Source: DATATB01 sp036268995 (GTDB lineage: Bacteria; Planctomycetota; Planctomycetia; Pirellulales; PNKZ01). From it: a stretch of DNA of 64,000 nt. Positions within the stretch are counted from its first letter, which is position 1; each line of letters starts with the position of its first letter. The position numbers and the translations under genes are program-made. The notes under the pieces are model-generated. The model was given only the letters and a program-made list of their open reading frames with translations, did not search any database and had not been told where the DNA came from. Location: contig DATATB010000163.1 in NCBI GenBank assembly GCA_036268995.1, forward strand, positions 5,120 to 69,119, written 5' to 3'. Of the stretch, positions 55,601-64,000 are shown piece after piece.

Positions 55601-58600
55601 CGTTATACGCTCCGTTGAGGCCATTGATACTGATGGCCGATGAACCGGCGTTGAACGTGGTGTCGGCACCCAGCGTCAGATTGGTGTTGTACGTCTGGGG
55701 GCCGTTGGTGCTGATCGAGCGGCCGCTGAACGCGCTGTTGAAGGGCACGCTCACGGTCAGCGAAGCCAGCGGCGTGGCCGAACCGATGGCGCCGGTGAGC
55801 GACATGTTCCAGGTGTTGATCGTCAGGGCATACGCGCCGTCGATCGTGTTGTTGATGCTGACCGTGTTCACGCCCGCGCCGAGCGTGACATTGCCGCCCA
55901 GCGTGAGCGGATCGTTGATGGTCAGCCCGCCGCTGGTTGTGGCGGAAGCATCGAGCACGGTGGTACCGGCCGCGTCGGTGGTGAGAGAGTTCAGTGCAAT
56001 CGAGCCGCCGACCGTGCCGCCGAAAGTGGTCACGCCCGAGCTGTCGACGGACAGGTTGTAGCCGCCGTCGAGCGTGCCGTTGAAACTCACGTTGCCGCTG
56101 CCGGACGCGATGGTGGTATTGGCGGCCAGCGTCACGGCGCCGTTGTATGTCTGGCTGCCGGTGGTCGTGACGGAGGTCAGGGTGATCGTGGTGGCCGTGA
56201 TCGACAGGCTGCCGGCCGACAAGCTGCCCGTGGCCCTCACCGCGTCGCCGCCGCTCCCGCTGATCGACACCAGGCCCGAGGCGTTGAGCGTACCCAGCTT
56301 GACCTGGTCGCTCGAGTAGGAGCCGCCGGTGCTCACCGTCACCGTGGCCAGCGCGGAGAACCCGGCCGAGGCGCTGACGCCGGAGAGATCGATGACGTTG
56401 TTGTAGGCGCCGGCCGCGGCCGTGATGTTGATGGCCGTGACGGCGCTGGCCAACGCCGTGCCGGTCGTGGGACTGAAGCCGTTCACCAGGACGTCGCCAC
56501 CCGAAGTGGAAAGGGTGACGTTCTGCGAGCCCGCCACGGTTACTGTCAGCACTCCGCCCGAGAAGGTGTCGCTAATGATCGACTGGGCCACCTGCACCAC
56601 GAGCGAGGCCGTGTCGGTGGCGGTAGAGAAGGCCGAATTGCCGCCATTGGTGGTCGTGTCGACGTAGGTTCCGGCCGTGCCGCTGGCCATGTTCCAGGCC
56701 CGGTACGTGAACGTGGCGGTGCCGGTGTCGACGGCGTCGGGCGCGAATCGCACCAGGTCGCTTGCCGCCAAAAGCAACGACTGCGTGGCGCTGACCGTGC
56801 CCACGTTCGTCCACGTCGCGCCGTCGAGCGAGTACTGCCAGACGCCACCGGGCGTCGACTCGCCCGTGATGGCGATGTTGTACGAATGGTTGATGTCGGT
56901 AATCGAACTGCCCACCAGGGCCGCCACCGTCAGGGGCGCACTGGCCGGCTGATTGACCATCACGGGCGGGAGAACCGGCGCGATCGGCGTCAGCACCGGC
57001 GCCGAGCCTAGCGCGGCAATCTCACTCACCGTGCCGCCAGTGGAAGTCAGGCTGACGCCCGGTGCCAGATTCACCGGCAGGGTATATACCTGGTTGCCGC
57101 TGGTGATCACGTTGGCATTGATATTTTCGCCGTCAGTCGAACTGACAATCAAGGTCGTGAGTGGACTGCCGGATCCGATCGGGCCGCCGAGCGTCGTCGT
57201 TGCGCCGCTGACGATGTTCAGGCCATATTTGCCGCTCACCTGGCCGAGGCTGACCGCGCCGCCGGCGCTGATGACCGAGTTGCCCAGCAGGGTGGTGGCA
57301 TTGGTGACGGTAAACGAGCCGTTGATCGCGGTGTCGACGCCGTCGAGCCCGACTCCCCCGCCGTTGTATGTTTGCGAGCCGACCGTGGTGACGTTCTGCG
57401 ACCAGAGCGTGCCGCCGGTGGATGTCAGCGAGGCCAATGGCACGAGGCCGCCCACGGCCGCGGCGAAAGTCGTGCCGGGAAAACCGCTCTGCCCCACGGT
57501 GAGATTGAAATCGCCGTTGACTGTGCTGTTGAAGTCCATGTCGAAACCGGCGGTCGCAATCGTCATGTCCGAGCCCAGCACGATTGGACTATTAAAGGTG
57601 ATGCCGAAGGTCGTGTTGATCGAGCCACCGGCCAGGACCGTGGTGCCGCCGGCACCGATCGTGATGCCGCCCAGCCGATTGGTCCCGCCCACCGCGGCGT
57701 TAAAGGTCGTCGTGCCGGTGGAGTTGATCGTGAGTCCGCCGTTGTCGACCGTGCTGTTGAATGTAACGTTGCCGCTGCCCGCATTGAGCGTGGAGAACGC
57801 CCCCAGCGACACGGGGTTGTTGTACGTCTGATTGCCGGTGGTGGTCACGTTGCCGGTCAGGTCGGTCGTGCCGGCGGCTGCGGTCGTCAGGCTGGCCAGG
57901 GCCGTGCCTCCGCCAATGTTGCCCGACAGCGTGGTGACGCCGGACGAATTCAGTGTGACGTGATACGCCCCGCTCAACCCACCGAGATTGATCCCTGCCG
58001 AGCCGGCATTGAATGTTGTGTCGCTACCGAGCGTCAGACCGGAGTAGGTCTGGGCGCCGGTTGTCGTGATCGAGCCGCCGCTGAACGTGCTGTCGAAGGG
58101 CACGCTCACGGTCAGCGAGGCCAGCGGCGTCGCCAAACCGATCGCCCTGCTGAGCGACATGTTCCAGGTGTTGATCGTCAGGGCATAAGCGCCGTCGATC
58201 GTGTTATTGATGTTCACCGTGTTGATGCCGGCGCCTAGCGTCACGTTGCCGCCCAGCGTCAGCGGGTCGTTGACGTTGAGGCTGCCGCCCGTCGATACCG
58301 AAGCGTCCATCACGGTGCTGCCGGCCGCGTCAGTGGTAAGCGACTGGAGGGCAACCAGGCCGCCGACCGTACCGCCGAAGGTCGTGATGCCCGAGCTGTC
58401 GATGGAGAGGTTAAAGCCGCCGTCGAGCGTGCCGTCGAAGGTGACGTTGCCGCTGCCGGCGGAAATCGTGGCGTTGCCACCGATGGTGACGGCGCCGGTG
58501 TAAATCTGGTTGCCAGTGGTCGAGACGGAGTTGAGGTCGATCGTGGTCGCCGCAATCGACAGGACGCCGGCCACGAGATTGGCGGGCGCGGTCACCGTAT

Positions 58601-61600
58601 CGCTGCCGTTGCCGCTGATCCACACCAGGCCCGAGGCGTTCAGCGTTCCCAGCTTGACCTGGTCGCCCGTCAGCGAGCCGCCGGTATTCACCGTCACGGT
58701 GGCCAGCGAGCTGAAGCCGGCCGAGTTGCTGACGCCGGAGAGATCGATGACGTTGTCGTAGGTGCCGGCGGTGGCCGTAATATTGATGGCCGTGACGGCG
58801 CTAGTCAGCGCCATGCCCGTGGTCGGATTCGAGCCGTTGACCAGCACGTCGCCGCCCGAAGTGGTAATGGTCACGTTCTGGCCGCCATCGACGTTCACGG
58901 TCAGCACGCCGCCGGAAAAGGTGTCGATGGTGATGACCGCGGGAATTTGGATCAGGATCGAGGCCATGTCCGTGGCCATCGAGAAGGCCGTATTGCCGCC
59001 GTTGGAACTGGTGTCGGCCAGCGTCCCGGCCGTGCCAGTGGCCATGTTCCAGGCACGGTAGGAAAACGTGGCCGTGCCGGTGTCGACGCCGTCGGGCGCA
59101 AAGCGCACTTCGTCGCTGGCGGCCAGCAACAGCGATTGCGTGGCACTGACGGCGCCGAAGTTCGACCAATTGCTGCCGTCGAGCGAATACTGCCACGTTC
59201 CGCCGGGCGTCGATTGTCCGGTGACGGCAATGTTGTAGGAGTCGTTGTTGTCCGTGATCGAATTGCCGACCAGGGCCGCGATCGTGATGGGCGTGCTGAC
59301 AGGTTGATCGTTCACCACGATCCCGAGGGACGGTGCGCTGGGCGTGAGTATCGGCGCCGAGTTGACCGAAGGAATTTCACTCACCGTCCCGGCGGTGGAG
59401 GTGAGTTTCACCCCGCTGGCCAGCGTCACCGGCAGCGTGTAAATCTGATTACCGCTCGTGGTCACATTGGCCAGAAAGCTCTCGCCGTCAATCGAATTGA
59501 CGGTCAGGCTTGTGGGCGGGTTGAATTGCCCGACCTTGCCACCCAGCGTGGTCAGTGCTCCGCTGATAACGTTCACGGCGAATTCGCCGGCCACCTGGTT
59601 CAGGTTCACGGCTCCGCCCGCGTTGATCACCGTGTTGCCCAGCAGCGTGGTCGAACTGCTGATGCTGATCGCGCCGCTCGTGGCTTGTACGATACCGTCC
59701 AACTGCGCGGTTCGGGCGTTGTAGGTTTGCGCACCAACGGTCGTGACGTTTACGATCGAGACTGCGCTGCCGGCGACGGTCAGCGATGCCAGCGGCGTGA
59801 GCCCGCCCACGGCCGCCGCAAAGGTCGTCCCCGACAATCCGCTCTCGCTGATCGTCAGGCTGTAGTCGCCATCGACCGTGCCATTGAAATTGATGCCGAA
59901 GCCAGTGCCAATGGTCAAGTTCGACCCCAGCACCACCGGACTGCCAAAGGTGATGCCGGTCGTCGTGCTGATCGAGTCGCCGGCCAGCACCGTCGTTCCG
60001 CCGGCGGAGATCGTCAAACTGCCCACCGCTGTAGTTTGACCCAGGGCGCCATCGAACGTCGTTTGGCCGGTCGTGTCGACCGTCAGTCCGCCGCTGCCGC
60101 CGTCGACCGTGCTGGCAAAAGTGACATTGCCGCTGCCGGCCTTGATCGTGGTACTTCCCTGCGAGAGCGAAACCGGGGAATCCACCGTGACGTTGTATGA
60201 ACCGCTGATGTTGCCAAGCTGGATGGTGCTCGATCCCGCAATCAATGTCGTGTTGCCGCTGATGGTGATGGTGGCGCCGTAGGTCTGCGGACCACTCGTG
60301 ACGATCGACCCGCCGGTAAAGCTAATGCCGGAGGTGACGTTCGCGTCCAGCGCGGCCAGCGGCGTATTGGCGCCGATCAACCCGTCCAGCGCCAACTTCC
60401 AGGCATTGACCGCCAGGCTGTAGGGTCCGTCCACGGCCTGCATGGTTACCGTGTTCCCACCGACAGCCAAAGTCACGTTGCCGCCCAACACGACCGGATC
60501 GTTGAACGTCAGGCCGCTGGAGTTGCTGGTGGTCACCGAAGCATCGAGCAACGTGCTGCCAGCGGCATCCGTCGTGAGCGAACTGAGCGCCGTGTTGCCC
60601 CCGACAATGCCGCCGAACGTTGTCACCCCCGAGCTATCGATCGTGAGGTTGTGGGCACCATCAAGGGTGCCATTGAACGTGACGTTTCCGCTGCCGGCCA
60701 CGAGGGTGGTATTGGCCGCCAGCGTGACGGACCCGCTGTACGTCTGATTGCCCGTGGTCGTGACGGAAGCAAGATTGATGGCCGTGGCCGTGATCGAAAC
60801 GCTGCCGGCCACGAGGCTGGCGGCTGTAGTCACGGCGTCACTGCCGGCGCCGGTGATGGAAACCAGGCCCGAGGCGTTGAGCGTGCCGAGGTTCACCTGG
60901 TCGCTCGAGTACGAGCCGCCGGTGTCGATGCTGACGGTCGCGAGCGACGTGAAGCCCGTCGCGGCGCTGACTCCCGTTAGACTGATGACGTTGTCATAGT
61001 CGCCGGACGTGGCGGTGATGTCGATCGCGGTCACGGCGCTGGCCAAAGCCGTGCCCGTCGTCGGATTGGCACCGTTCACCAGGATGTTGCCGCCCGAGCT
61101 GCTGATCGTCACGTTCTGCGAGCCGGTGACGTCGACGGTCAGCACGCCGCCCACCAGCGTATCGGTCGTGATTTCCTGGTCGATCTGGATCGCGATCGAG
61201 GCGGTGTCCGTAGCGGTGGAAAAGGCCGTGTTGCCGCCGTTGACCGTGGTGCTGACGAGGGTTCCGGCCGTGCCGCTGGACAGATTCCAGGCCCGATACG
61301 TGAACGTGGCCGTGCCGGTATCCACGCCGTCGGGGACGAACTGCACCTGGTCGGCGGCGGCCAGCAGCAGCGACTGGGCACCGCTGACGGCCGGAAAATT
61401 GATCCAGTTCACGCCATCCAGCGAGTATTGCCAGGCGCCGCCGGGCGACGCATCGGCCGTGACGGCGATATTGTACGAGTCGTTGTCGTCGGTGATCGAA
61501 GTTCCCACGAGCGCCGCAACCGTCATGGCAGCGCTGGTCGCCGAATTGAATTGGACGGGCGCAAATGTCGGGGCCACCGGCGTGAGCACCGGCGCGGTTC

Positions 61601-64000
61601 CCACCGAGCCGATTTTGCTCACCGTGCCGGCAGTCGATGTGAGCGTCACGCCGCCGGCCATCGTCACCGGCAGGCTATACACCTGGTTGCCGCTGGTCGC
61701 GACGTTGGCATTGATCGCCACACCGGCTGTCGAGCTGACCGAGAGGCTCGTGAGCGGCTGGTTCGACCCGATCTGCCCGCCCAGCGTGGTGAGTCCACCG
61801 CTGACGATGTTCAGCGCGAACGCCCCGTCGACCTGGTTGAGGTTCACCGCGCCGCCGGCGCTGATCACCGAATTGCCCAACAGCGTGATGGGGCTGCTGA
61901 TGCTGATCGCGCCGCTGGTGGCTTGTGCAACACCATCCAACTGCACGTCCTGGTTGTAGGTTTGCGCGCCGACGGTCGTGACGTTTCCGATCGAGAGCGT
62001 GCCGCTGGTCGCGGTCAGCGATGCCAGCGGGATCGAACCACCCACGGCCGCTGCGAAAGACGTTCCGGGCAGTCCGCTCTGGCTGATCGTCAAGCCGTAG
62101 TCGCCATCGACCGTGCCGTCGAAAACGATGCTGAAACCAGCGTTGCCGATCGTCATGTTCGATCCCAGCACCACCGGACTGCCAAAAGTGATGCCGAAGG
62201 TCGTGGCAATCGAGCCGCCGGCCAGCACCGTCGTCCCGCCGGCCGAGATCGTCAATTTATTCAGCGCGCTCGTTTGGCCAACGGCGCCGTCGAATGTCGT
62301 TTGACCGGTCGTATTGACCGTCAGTCCGCCGCCATCGACCGTGCTGGCAAACGTGACATTGCCGCTGCCGGCGCTGACCGTGGCGAAGGCTCCTAGCGAA
62401 GCCGGAGAATCCACCACGACGTTGTAGGAGCCGCTGATACTGGGAAGCTGAATGGTGCTCGATCCCGCATTGAATGTCGTGTTGCCGCCGATGACCATCG
62501 TGCTGCTGTAGCTCTGCGGACCACTCGTGATGATCGATCCTCCGGCAAAGCTCAGGTCGAAGGGAACGTCCGCGGACAGTGAGGCCAGCGGCGTGTTGGC
62601 GCCGATCGAACCGTTCAGCGCCAGGTTCCAAGTATCGAATGTCAGGCTGTAGGGACCGTCCACCGTGTACATGGTCACCAGATTCACGTCGGCATCCAAA
62701 GTCACGTTGCCGCCCAACCGCACGGGATCGTTGAACGTTATGCCGCCGGAATCGGTCGCGGTCACCGAAGCATCGAGCACGGTGCTGCCGGCCGCGTCGG
62801 TCGTGAGCGAGGAAAGCGCGGTGATGCCTCCGACGGTACCGCCGAACGTCGTCACCCCCGCGCTATCGACCGTGAGGTTGGCGGCGCCATCGAGCGTGCT
62901 ACTGAACGTGATGTTCCCACTGCCGGCCGAGAGCGTGGAATCGCCGGCCAGTGTGACCGGCCCGCTGTATGTCTGATTGCCGGTAGTCGTGACCGAGTTG
63001 ACACTGATGGCCGTGGCCGTGATCGACAAGCTGCCGGCCGCCAGGCCCGAGGGCATGGTCACCGCGTCGCTGCCGGCGCCAGTGACGGACACCAGGCCCG
63101 AGGCGTTGAGCAGCCCGAGGTTCACCTGGTCGCTCGAGTACGAGCCGCCGGTGTTGATGGCGACCGTTGCCAGCGACGTGAAGCCCGTTGCCGCGCTGAC
63201 GCCCGTCAGATCAATGAGGTTGTCATAAGCGCCGGGAGTGGCCGTGATGTCGATGGCCGTGACGGCGCTGGCCAAAGCCACGCCCGTCGTCGGGTTGGCG
63301 CCATTGACCAGCACGTCGCCGCCGGAGGTGGTGATCGTCACGCTTTGCGGTCCGTCGACGTTCACGGTCAGCACGCCGCCGACCAGCGTGTCGGTCGTCA
63401 CCGATGAAATCATCTGCACATAAATCGAGGCGGTGTCGCTTCCGGTGGAGAAGGCCGTACTCCCGCCGTTGGTGGTCGTGTCGGCAAGCGTTCCGGCCGC
63501 GCCGCTGGTCTCGTTCCAGGCGTTGTAGCTGAACGTGGCCGGGCCGATGCTGACGTCGCTGGGCAAGAACCGCACCTGGTCGCTAGCGGCCAACAGCAGC
63601 GCCTGCGTGGCAGTCACGGCGGGAAAATTCGTCCACTGGACGCCGTCGAGCGAATATTGCCACGAGCCCTCCGGCGCCGATTGGCCGGTGACGGCAACCC
63701 CGTACGCGTAGTTGTTGTCGGTAATCGAATTGCCGACGATGGCCGCGACGGTCATCGGCGTCCCGATTTGATTCATGACGACCTGCGGCAGCGACGGCGC
63801 CACCGGCGTGAGGATGGGCGCCGTAGGGATCGAAGAAACCTGGCTCACCGTGCCGGCCGACGAGTTGAGACTTCCGCCGCCGCCGAGCGTCGTTGGCAGC
63901 AAGTAAATCTGGTTGCCGGTGGTATCGATAATCGCATTGACGTTCTCGCCGCCCGCCGCGTCGACCGTGATACTTGCCGGCGGGGTGGACGCCCCGATCC
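52680..64000 (-). CDS. Second giant surface protein with long tandem units and dockerin-like C terminus (partial, 5' end outside)
   Basis: At least 3772 residues are visible; the frame is open to the right edge, so the N terminus is missing. The TTG at 63902 is internal: upstream codons continue the repeat consensus (N-Q-I-Y-L-L-P). The body has four long tandem units and a partial fifth, each starting with a beta-sandwich (S-I-T-D-x-N...W-Q-Y-S-L-D-G...T-F-T-Y-R-A-W-N) followed by haemagglutinin-like strands such as T-T-G-N-Q-T-Y and S-G-N-V-T-F. The C terminus has the shared block, two EF-hand-like loops (D-A-R-D-A-G-A-V-T-N-S-D and D-V-N-G-Q-A-N-I-T-N-S-D; about 53630-53750), and an Ala/Ser/Pro/Thr-rich tail of about 290 residues. 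It is convergent with the first giant gene. Probably a surface adhesin or matrix protein. Confidence 0.9.
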   Translation of the reverse strand, partial: IGASTPPASITVDAAGGENVNAIIDTTGNQIYLLPTTLGGGGSLNSSAGTVSQVSSIPTAPILTPVAPSLPQVVMNQIGTPMTVAAIVGNSITDNNYAYGVAVTGQSAPEGSWQYSLDGVQWTNFPAVTATQALLLAASDQVRFLPSDVSIGPATFSYNAWNETSGAAGTLADTTTNGGSTAFSTGSDTASIYVQMISSVTTDTLVGGVLTVNVDGPQSVTITTSGGDVLVNGANPTTGVALASAVTAIDITATPGAYDNLIDLTGVSAATGFTSLATVAINTGGSYSSDQVNLGLLNASGLVSVTGAGSDAVTMPSGLAAGSLSITATAISVNSVTTTGNQTYSGPVTLAGDSTLSAGSGNITFSSTLDGAANLTVDSAGVTTFGGTVGGITALSSLTTDAAGSTVLDASVTATDSGGITFNDPVRLGGNVTLDADVNLVTMYTVDGPYSLTFDTWNLALNGSIGANTPLASLSADVPFDLSFAGGSIITSGPQSYSSTMVIGGNTTFNAGSSTIQLPSISGSYNVVVDSPASLGAFATVSAGSGNVTFASTVDGGGLTVNTTGQTTFDGAVGQTSALNKLTISAGGTTVLAGGSIATTFGITFGSPVVLGSNMTIGNAGFSIVFDGTVDGDYGLTISQSGLPGTSFAAAVGGSIPLASLTATSGTLSIGNVTTVGAQTYNQDVQLDGVAQATSGAISISSPITLLGNSVISAGGAVNLNQVDGAFALNIVSGGLTTLGGQIGSNQPLTSLSVSSTAGVAINANVATSGNQVYSLPVTMAGGVTLTSTAGTVSKIGSVGTAPVLTPVAPTFAPVQFNSATSAAMTVAALVGTSITDDNDSYNIAVTADASPGGAWQYSLDGVNWINFPAVSGAQSLLLAAADQVQFVPDGVDTGTATFTYRAWNLSSGTAGTLVSTTVNGGNTAFSTATDTASIAIQIDQEITTDTLVGGVLTVDVTGSQNVTISSSGGNILVNGANPTTGTALASAVTAIDITATSGDYDNVISLTGVSAATGFTSLATVSIDTGGSYSSDQVNLGTLNASGLVSITGAGSDAVTTAASLVAGSVSITATAINLASVTTTGNQTYSGSVTLAANTTLVAGSGNVTFNGTLDGAHNLTIDSSGVTTFGGIVGGNTALSSLTTDAAGSTLLDASVTTSNSSGLTFNDPVVLGGNVTLAVGGNTVTMQAVDGPYSLAVNAWKLALDGLIGANTPLAALDANVTSGISFTGGSIVTSGPQTYGATITISGNTTLIAGSSTIQLGNISGSYNVTVDSPVSLSQGSTTIKAGSGNVTFASTVDGGSGGLTVDTTGQTTFDGALGQTTAVGSLTISAGGTTVLAGDSISTTTGITFGSPVVLGSNLTIGTGFGINFNGTVDGDYSLTISESGLSGTTFAAAVGGLTPLASLTVAGSAVSIVNVTTVGAQTYNARTAQLDGIVQATSGAISISSSTTLLGNTVINAGGAVNLNQVAGEFAVNVISGALTTLGGKVGQFNPPTSLTVNSIDGESFLANVTTSGNQIYTLPVTLASGVKLTSTAGTVSEIPSVNSAPILTPSAPSLGIVVNDQPVSTPITIAALVGNSITDNNDSYNIAVTGQSTPGGTWQYSLDGSNWSNFGAVSATQSLLLAASDEVRFAPDGVDTGTATFSYRAWNMATGTAGTLADTSSNGGNTAFSMATDMASILIQIPAVITIDTFSGGVLTVNVDGGQNVTITTSGGDVLVNGSNPTTGMALTSAVTAINITATAGTYDNVIDLSGVSNSAGFSSLATVTVNTGGSLTGDQVKLGTLNASGLVWISGNGSDTVTAPANLVAGVLSIAATTIDLNSVSTTGNQIYTGAVTIGGNATISAGSGNVTFDGTLDGGFNLSIDSSGITTFGGTVGGLVALQSLTTDAAGSTVMDASVSTGGSLNVNDPLTLGGNVTLGAGINTVNINNTIDGAYALTINTWNMSLSRAIGLATPLASLTVSVPFDSTFSGGSITTTGAQTYSGLTLGSDTTFNAGSAGINLGGLSGAYHVTLNSSGVTTLSGNIGGGTALASLTTAAAGTTDLTGNVTTTGNQTYNNPVSLGAFSTLNAGSGNVTFNSTVDNGGLTINSTGTTTFNAAVGGTNRLGGITIGAGGTTVLAGGSINTTFGITFNSPIVLGSDMTIATAGFDMDFNSTVNGDFNLTVGQSGFPGTTFAAAVGGLVPLASLTSTGGTLWSQNVTTVGSQTYNGGGVGLDGVDTAINGSFTVTNATTLLGNSVISAGGAVSLGQVSGKYGLNIVSGATTTLGGPIGSGSPLTTLIVSSTDGENINANVITSGNQVYTLPVNLAPGVSLTSTGGTVSEIAALGSAPVLTPIAPVLPPVMVNQPASAPLTVAALVGSSITDINHSYNIAITGESTPGGVWQYSLDGATWTNVGTVSATQSLLLAASDLVRFAPDAVDTGTATFTYRAWNMASGTAGTYVDTTTNGGNSAFSTATDTASLVVQVAQSIISDTFSGGVLTVTVAGSQNVTLSTSGGDVLVNGFSPTTGTALASAVTAINITAAAGAYNNVIDLSGVSASAGFSALATVTVSTGGSYSSDQVKLGTLNASGLVSISGSGGDAVRATGSLSAGSLSITATTITLTSVTTTGSQTYNGAVTLAANTTIASGSGNVSFNGTLDGGYNLSVDSSGVTTFGGTVGGSIALNSLTTDAAGTTVLDASATTSGGLTINDPLTLGGNVTLGAGVNTVSINNTIDGAYALTINTWNMSLTGAIGSATPLASLTVSVPFNSAFSGRSISTNGPQTYNTNLTLGADTTFNAGSSAISINGLNGAYNVTFDSSGLTTLSGNLGNSIALASVTTDAAGTTNLNGDVTTSGNQTYNDPVSLWAFTTLNAGSGNITFNNTVDSGGLTANTTGTTTFNGAVGKTAALGSLTIGAGGTTVLAGGSINATFGVTFNSPIVLGSAMTIANAGFAIEFNGTVDGDFSLSVGQSGFPGTTFAAAVGGLTPLASLTSAGGTLSLMNVTTVGSQTYSDRAVQLDGIEKSTAGAISISNAATLLGNTVINAAGAVNIGQVNGNFGLNIVSGALTTLGGSIGQTTPLTSVTVSSTSGEDINANVTTSGNQIYTLPVTVAPGATLTSTSGTVTESPAVDTAPVLTPIAPTLAPISVNQGTSSAVPVSTMVGNSITDDNHVYQIAVVGQSSAAGNWQYSLDGGTTWTNFGSVSVSQALLLDSNDLVQFVPQAGNTQTATFTYRAWNQSTGTPGMVADTSSNGGDTAFSTATDTASVTVDPAPTVMGAFVSSTAWAASYLSVLDAAGVGSSAASGQGFQLATGSDQLATTVAWTNVNEISIAFSGSVNVASTALTLYNSSNLVVPISSFSYSTTTNIATWEFASSLAAGKYVMNLAATSVTDTQGTELAGQWTTGTSTFAAGSGDGVAGEDFDFYFNVLPGDARDAGAVTNSDVLSTKLDVGAVANASNYRYDVNGQANITNSDVLLEKLQVGSNINTFATPDLPPESGSINSQQAIPEDDLATDDASGDSVPDSGAGAVTSTPASSTPVVVASQPAASAATTVISTDPSQTGDDQPNDDSPADADSSALTTSVVDVSADPSVVIAAAASPAPVSVAPAAFTAVAAPVVSTVTPVAISAQPLSSIAPVAPAAVAAPNGVAAATPLTPVANAPGSPTGVMSGSAEGSSLADGLWQPAAEPAVAGSPAPQAADALASVFDGLAWFALRSGGTNPGDILETELATSPAASLAGSASTPAGLLALDEVFSDQADHPSDDGRTFDRAWHDALVTRSRSGQR
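53553..54232 (-). repeat. C-terminal block shared with the first giant protein
   Basis: The counterpart of 49390-50050: T-V-M-G-A-F-V-S-S-T-A-W, W-T-N-V-N-E-I-S-I-A-F-S, D-F-Y-F-N-V-L-P-G-D-A, and the ending N-S-D-V-L-L-E-K-L-Q-V-G-S-N-I-N identical to the first protein. It was produced by duplication or module exchange between the two genes. Confidence 0.85.
54671..63847 (-). repeat. Four tandem units of about 2.2-2.4 kb plus a partial fifth
   Basis: Using the recurring G-T-V-S/T-x motif as the boundary, units start near 63847, 61620, 59382, 57028 and 54671 (read leftward). The first two periods are about 2.23 kb and the next two about 2.36 kb. The longer pair contains an extra segment of roughly 40 residues (with L-S-G-N-x-G and N-Q-T-Y-N-x-P-V-S-L) that the shorter pair lacks. 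The fifth copy keeps only the beta-sandwich and runs into the C-terminal block. Confidence 0.85.

Noticed and set aside
54671..63847. Regular repeats that could suggest a CRISPR array
   Set aside because: The period is kilobases long, the repeats are coding and in frame, and there are no short direct repeats with unique spacers or cas genes.
63902..63902. A possible start codon of the second giant protein at 63902
   Set aside because: The codon is TTG within the repeat consensus, and the frame continues upstream to the window edge with matching repeat residues, so the gene is partial.

Overview
The window looks like a chromosomal segment of a planctomycete, most likely of the Pirellula type. 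The evidence is high GC content, very large secreted proteins with an N-terminal LEPR-XLL-like motif and a dockerin-like EF-hand pair near the C terminus, autotransporter-associated beta-strand repeats without a beta-barrel, a GldF-GldG/DUF4340 pair, and short interspersed inverted repeats between genes. No rRNA, tRNA, CRISPR array, transposase or prophage gene was recognised.

Layout. 1-6.1 kb holds the tail of a CBS-domain protein, an M29 aminopeptidase, an OPT-family transporter on the minus strand, an ECF sigma factor translationally coupled to a membrane anti-sigma factor, and a PilZ protein. 6.3-13.3 kb is a signalling island. It contains a receiver-histidine kinase with an Rcp1-like response regulator, two tiny membrane proteins, an Rrf2 regulator, a CHASE3-PAS histidine kinase overlapping a second Rcp1-like regulator, and a receiver-kinase-receiver hybrid. 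13.5-15.1 kb has a bacterioferritin-like protein, a small membrane protein and a convergent leucine-rich repeat protein, separated by a clear hairpin terminator. 15.3-24.1 kb is a co-directional run of HrpA helicase, MFS_3 exporter, HlyD-like lipoprotein, FMN reductase, small membrane protein and SLC13/ArsB-like permease. 24.2-29.0 kb on the minus strand encodes a GldF-GldG fusion and a DUF4340 protein, a gliding-type ABC system with no ATPase gene next to it.

29.8-64.0 kb is dominated by two convergent giant surface-protein genes: a complete 6995-residue protein (+) and a protein of at least 3772 residues (-) that runs off the right edge. They share a C-terminal block (beta-sandwich, dockerin-like EF hands, Ala/Ser/Thr/Pro-rich tail), so they are paralogues at that end. 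Their repeat bodies differ: beta-strand repeats interleaved with 15 copies of a roughly 90-residue module in the first, and four long tandem units plus a partial fifth in the second. Between them lies a secreted esterase fused to a 5'-nucleotidase C-terminal-like domain.

How the genes may work together (inference). The signalling cluster probably couples envelope, redox or light-type signals to response regulators. The ECF/anti-sigma pair and the PilZ protein add further surface-related control. The giant proteins probably form an adhesin or cell-surface layer, with the esterase acting outside the cytoplasm. The intergenic regions carry several families of inverted repeats, one with compensatory stem changes and one resembling a MITE.
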